This document shows positions 6,023-8,107 of a DNA stretch of 8,107 nucleotides, piece after piece (position 1 is the first letter of the stretch; each line of letters starts with the position of its first letter). The stretch comes from Marmoricola sp. (lineage in GTDB: Bacteria; Actinomycetota; Actinomycetes; Propionibacteriales; Nocardioidaceae). Location of the stretch: the NCBI GenBank assembly GCA_030151765.1, contig JASLCW010000177.1, forward strand, positions 1-8,107, in the 5' to 3' direction. The notes beneath the pieces are model-generated. The model did no database searches and was not told the DNA's origin. It saw nothing but the letters and a program-made list of their open reading frames with translations. A program made the translations under genes and the position numbers.

Positions 6023-7429
6023 TCACAAGCTCCACTTCGGGCCGTCGGGGGTGTCTTCGACCTCGACACCGGCTTCCTTGAGCTGGTCGCGGATCTCGTC
6101 GGCACGCGCCCAGTCCTTGTCGGTGCGGGCCTGCGTACGCGCGTCGAGAAGGCCCCGCACGAGGACGTCGATCGCGTGCATGGCCTTGTCGTCGGCAGCT
6201 TTGTCGGCACCCCACGCGGGATCGGCCGGGTCGAGGCCGAGCACGTCGAGCATCCGTCGTACCGATGCGGCATTGCCGCGCAGGGCGGGCGTCATGCCGT
6301 CACCGAGGAGCTTGTTGCCCTCGCGGACCACGTCGTGGAGCGCGGCGACCGCGGCCGGCGTACCGAGGTCGTCGTCCATGGCGGTGACGAAGTCCGCGCA
6401 CATAATGCCGTCGGCGGGGATCTCACCGAGCACTTCGGCGGCCCGATTGAGGTAGTTCTCGATGCGACGGAAGGCGACGGCCGCCTCGTCGAGCGCCTCG
6501 AAGGAGAACTCGACGTGCGAGCGGTAGTGCGCGGCGACCATGTAGTAGCGCAGCTCGATGCCGCGCACCCGGTTGAGCACCTCCGGTACGACGAGCGAAT
6601 TGCCGAGGCTCTTCGACATCTTCTCGCCCGCGGTGGTGATCCAGGCATTGTGCATCCAGTACGACGCGAACGGGCGACCCGAGGCCTTCGACTGTGCCTG
6701 CTCGTTCTCGTGGTGGGGGAAGCGCAGGTCGACGCCACCGCCGTGGATGTCGAAGGCCGCGCCGAGGTACTTGCCCGCCATCGCCGAGCACTCGATGTGC
6801 CAACCGGGGCGGCCACGCCCCCAGGGGGCCGGCCACTTCGCCGTGTCCGGCTCGGAGTCCTTCGCGCCCTTCCACAAGGCGAAGTCGCGCGGATCGCGCT
6901 TGCCCCGAGGGTCGGCGTCCTCGGCAGCCTCCATGTCGTCGATCGCCTGGTGCGTGAGCTCGCCGTACGACGACCACGAACGGACGTCGAAATAGACATC
7001 GCCCGAGTCGTCGCCGGCGACGTAGGCATGGCCCTTCTCGATGAGTTCGAGGATCAGCTCGATCATCTCCGGCACATGCCCGGTGGCGGCCGGCTCGTAG
7101 GTCGGCGGCAGCACGTTGAGGTCGTCGTACGCCCGGTCGAGCTCGCGCCTCATGTCGTAGGCGAGGTTGTACCAGGGGCGATCCTGCTCGGCCGACTTGA
7201 TCAGGATCTTGTCGTCGATGTCGGTGATGTTGCGGATGAAGGTGACGTCCTGGTCCTTCGCCAGCAACCAGCGGCGCAGGACGTCGAAGTTCACCGCGGA
7301 GCGCACGTGCCCGACGTGAGGCTCCGACTGCACGGTCAGGCCACAGACGTAGATGCCGACCTTGCCCGCCCGGAGCGGTTCGAAGTCGCGCACGGTCTGC
7401 GTGGCCGAGTCGTGGATGCGGAGAGTCAC
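6023..7429 (-). CDS. cysS: Cysteinyl-tRNA synthetase CysS
   Basis: The 468-residue class I synthetase charges tRNA-Cys with cysteine, using ATP, in the cytoplasm. Seen in order are YVC29-GLTVQSEPHVGHVRS with the HIGH-type motif at 38-41, the zinc ligands C29, C214 (GWHIEC), H239 and E243 (FPHHENE), and the KMSKS loop at 270-274. The zinc residues match the E. coli set C28, C209, H234 and E238 in spacing. The C-terminal part contains the helical tRNA-binding region and a full-length end. The shorter mycothiol-pathway ligase MshC is a related alternative, but the length and complete C-terminal domain favour CysS. The start is GTG 7429. AGGA 7 bases upstream can act as a ribosome binding site, and the same bases form a TAGGAT -10-like box. 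It heads a leftward operon with rlmB and the metallophosphoesterase. Confidence 0.97.
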   Translation of the reverse strand: MTLRIHDSATQTVRDFEPLRAGKVGIYVCGLTVQSEPHVGHVRSAVNFDVLRRWLLAKDQDVTFIRNITDIDDKILIKSAEQDRPWYNLAYDMRRELDRAYDDLNVLPPTYEPAATGHVPEMIELILELIEKGHAYVAGDDSGDVYFDVRSWSSYGELTHQAIDDMEAAEDADPRGKRDPRDFALWKGAKDSEPDTAKWPAPWGRGRPGWHIECSAMAGKYLGAAFDIHGGGVDLRFPHHENEQAQSKASGRPFASYWMHNAWITTAGEKMSKSLGNSLVVPEVLNRVRGIELRYYMVAAHYRSHVEFSFEALDEAAVAFRRIENYLNRAAEVLGEIPADGIMCADFVTAMDDDLGTPAAVAALHDVVREGNKLLGDGMTPALRGNAASVRRMLDVLGLDPADPAWGADKAADDKAMHAIDVLVRGLLDARTQARTDKDWARADEIRDQLKEAGVEVEDTPDGPKWSL

Positions 7430-7435
7430 CCGCCA

Positions 7436-7441
7436 ATCCTA
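7436..7441 (-). promoter_or_regulatory. Candidate -10 box of the cysS operon overlapping its ribosome binding site
   Basis: On the minus strand TAGGAT fits TANNNT and ends 6 bases before the GTG start, which would make the G of GTG the first transcribed base. AGGA inside the same hexamer also sits at a good Shine-Dalgarno distance (7 bases). Both readings cannot serve the same transcript, since a leaderless mRNA would lack the AGGA. No clear -35 was found. Confidence 0.35.
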
Positions 7442-7469
7442 GGGGTGGGGCACAGCCGGACGGAAAACG

Positions 7470-7735
7470 TCAGACCCCGTAGCCGCCGTCGACATCGAGC
7501 TTCTGGCCCGAGATGAAACCGGCGCGATCGGAGGCGAGGAAGCAGACCGCCTCGGCGATGTCGTGGGCGACACCGAAGCGGCGGAGGGGGATGTTGCCCC
7601 GTGTGACCTCCAGGGCGTGGTCGTCGAGCTCGCCCGAGCTGATCAGTCGTTCGGCCATTCCGTCGGTGAGCATGCCCGGTCCGACGCAGTTCGCCCGTAC
7701 TCCGAAGCGACCTTCCTCGACGGCCAGGCCGCCGT
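7470..7735 (-). pseudogene. 3' fragment of a short-chain dehydrogenase/reductase gene (copy A)
   Basis: About 88 codons encode the C-terminal third of an SDR (FabG-like) protein. It contains the family motif after the active-site helix (GRFGVRANCVGPGM), then LTDGMAERLISSGEL, an IPLRRFG stretch, DIAEAVCFLAS and the usual ending SGQKLDVDGGYGV before a TGA. A normal SDR has about 250 residues; here the N-terminal glycine-rich nucleotide-binding motif and the catalytic Ser and YxxxK are absent, so the fragment cannot be an active enzyme as it stands. Upstream of about 7735 the sequence turns into the complement of copy B. The minus-strand frame stays open to 8051, but that extension is antisense to copy B. 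Coding quality is otherwise intact, with no internal stop or frameshift. Confidence 0.75.
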
Positions 7736-8000
7736 GCGCGCCCTGGCGGCCGAGGAGGGGCGGTTCGGCGTACGCGTCAACGCGGTGGGACCGGGCATGC
7801 TCACCGACGGCATGGCCGAGCGGCTGATCTCCTCCGGAGAGCTGTCCGAGCACGCTCTGGACGTGACGCGCGGCAACATCCCGCTGCGCCGCTTCGGCAG
7901 CGCCGTCGACATCGCCGAGGCGGTCTGCTTCCTCGCCTCCCCGCGGGCCGGCTTCATCTCGGGGCAGAAGCTCGACGTCGACGGGGGATACGGGGTCTGA
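7735..8000 (+). pseudogene. 3' fragment of a short-chain dehydrogenase/reductase gene (copy B)
   Basis: This is the mirror copy on the plus strand, reading AVRALAAEEGRFGVRVNAVGPGM at its start and SGQKLDVDGGYGV at its end, with TGA at 7998-8000. Protein differences from copy A are scattered (for example RVNAV against RANCV, ELSEH against ELDDH, GSAVD against GVAHD). It too lacks the Rossmann motif and YxxxK. The plus-strand frame is open back to a GTG at 7563, which would give a 145-residue hybrid whose first half is antisense of copy A. I regard that as an accident of the palindrome, not a gene. No ribosome binding site or promoter for copy B can be assigned. Confidence 0.72.
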
Positions 8001-8004
8001 GGCC

Positions 8005-8067
8005 CGTCGTACCTGGCGAATCGGTCGTGATTCCGTCGGAACGACAACCATTTCGCCAGGTACGACG
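8005..8067. repeat. 63-base palindrome with 16-base perfect outer arms
   Basis: CGTCGTACCTGGCGAA at 8005-8020 is the exact reverse complement of 8052-8067. The inner part is also largely self-complementary about base 8036: GGT/ACC, GT/AC and TTCCG/CGGAA pair in register, giving 26 of 31 possible pairs. It lies 4 bases after the stop of SDR copy B. There is no T-run on either side, so it is not a standard intrinsic terminator. It could be a dispersed REP-like element, a protein-binding site or a factor-dependent termination structure. Confidence 0.85.
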
Positions 8068-8090
8068 CTGACGGGGAGAATGGGCGGGTT

Positions 8091-8107
8091 GTGAAGATCT
8101 CCTACCC
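8091..8107 (+). CDS. Possible start of a gene running off the right edge
   Basis: GTG at 8091 begins an open frame (V-K-I-S-Y) that reaches the window end after five codons. GGGGAG at 8073-8078 is 12 bases upstream, rather far for a ribosome binding site, and GAGAAT at 8076-8081 could be a -10-like box for a near-leaderless transcript. Too little is present to name a product, and the start could be chance. Confidence 0.2.

Larger units (their letters stand above)
7470..8000. repeat. 531-base imperfect palindrome made of two SDR gene ends
   Basis: The reverse complement of 7470-7734 aligns with 7736-8000 without a single gap. By hand count there are 48 mismatches in 265 positions, about 82% identity. 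Identity is lowest next to the centre (16 differences in the first 54 positions) and highest at the outer ends (9 in the last 91). The centre is base 7735, inside a 41-base core (7715-7755) where 15 of 20 pairs match. Similarity stops exactly at the two TGA stop codons. Many differences fall at third codon positions, as expected of two paralogous genes that diverged under protein-level selection. Confidence 0.9.

Noticed and set aside
5900..7516. 538-codon plus-strand open frame over cysS
   Set aside because: The minus strand encodes a complete cysteinyl-tRNA synthetase; the plus frame is its shadow.
7563..8000. 145-codon plus-strand open frame ending in SDR sequence
   Set aside because: Its first half is the antisense of SDR copy A and has no SDR features; it is open only because of the palindrome. 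The SDR part is reported as a fragment.
8005..8067. Intrinsic terminator for SDR copy B
   Set aside because: The hairpin is strong but lacks a T-run on either strand, so it is reported as a palindrome of unknown role.

Overview
The window is high-GC DNA with GTG starts, tight operons and TANNNT-type -10 boxes. It carries a cysS-rlmB pair and a Thr tRNA gene without an encoded CCA end. This points to an actinobacterium, most likely of the Nocardioides / Propionibacteriales type; that placement is an inference from style and protein flavour, not a computed match. Almost all of the window is explained by ordinary chromosomal genes. No phage, insertion sequence, CRISPR array or defence system is visible.

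Layout from left to right. Positions 1-1848 (minus strand) hold a two-gene oxidation operon: a GMC-family FAD alcohol oxidoreductase followed after one base by an aldehyde dehydrogenase that runs off the left edge. Together they would oxidise an alcohol to an aldehyde and then to an acid. Divergent from it, across a 62-base gap, is pdxY (1911-2759, plus), a pyridoxal kinase of the vitamin B6 salvage pathway. Its last 20 bases overlap tail to tail with a small secreted protein gene on the minus strand (2740-3285), which has a signal peptide, a His/Gly-rich linker and an LPNTG sortase signal. A 197-base intergenic stretch (3286-3482) holds its promoter region and the promoter of a tRNA-Thr(UGU) gene (3483-3555, plus).

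Positions 3555-7429 (minus) are a translation-related operon: cysS (cysteinyl-tRNA synthetase), then rlmB (23S rRNA 2'-O-methyltransferase of the TrmH/SPOUT type), then a membrane-anchored metallophosphoesterase. The stop codon of the last gene meets the 3' end of the convergent tRNA gene, sharing one base. cysS and the GMC gene both have a -10-like box 6-7 bases before the start codon, as expected of leaderless mRNAs.

The right end (7470-8107) is the unusual part. Two 3' fragments of short-chain dehydrogenase/reductase (SDR) genes sit head to head with no spacer, forming a gap-free imperfect palindrome of 531 bases (about 82% identity between arms by hand alignment). Neither fragment has the Rossmann nucleotide-binding motif or the catalytic YxxxK. 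Just beyond it lies a second, independent 63-base palindrome with 16-base perfect outer arms. The window closes with a possible gene start at 8091.
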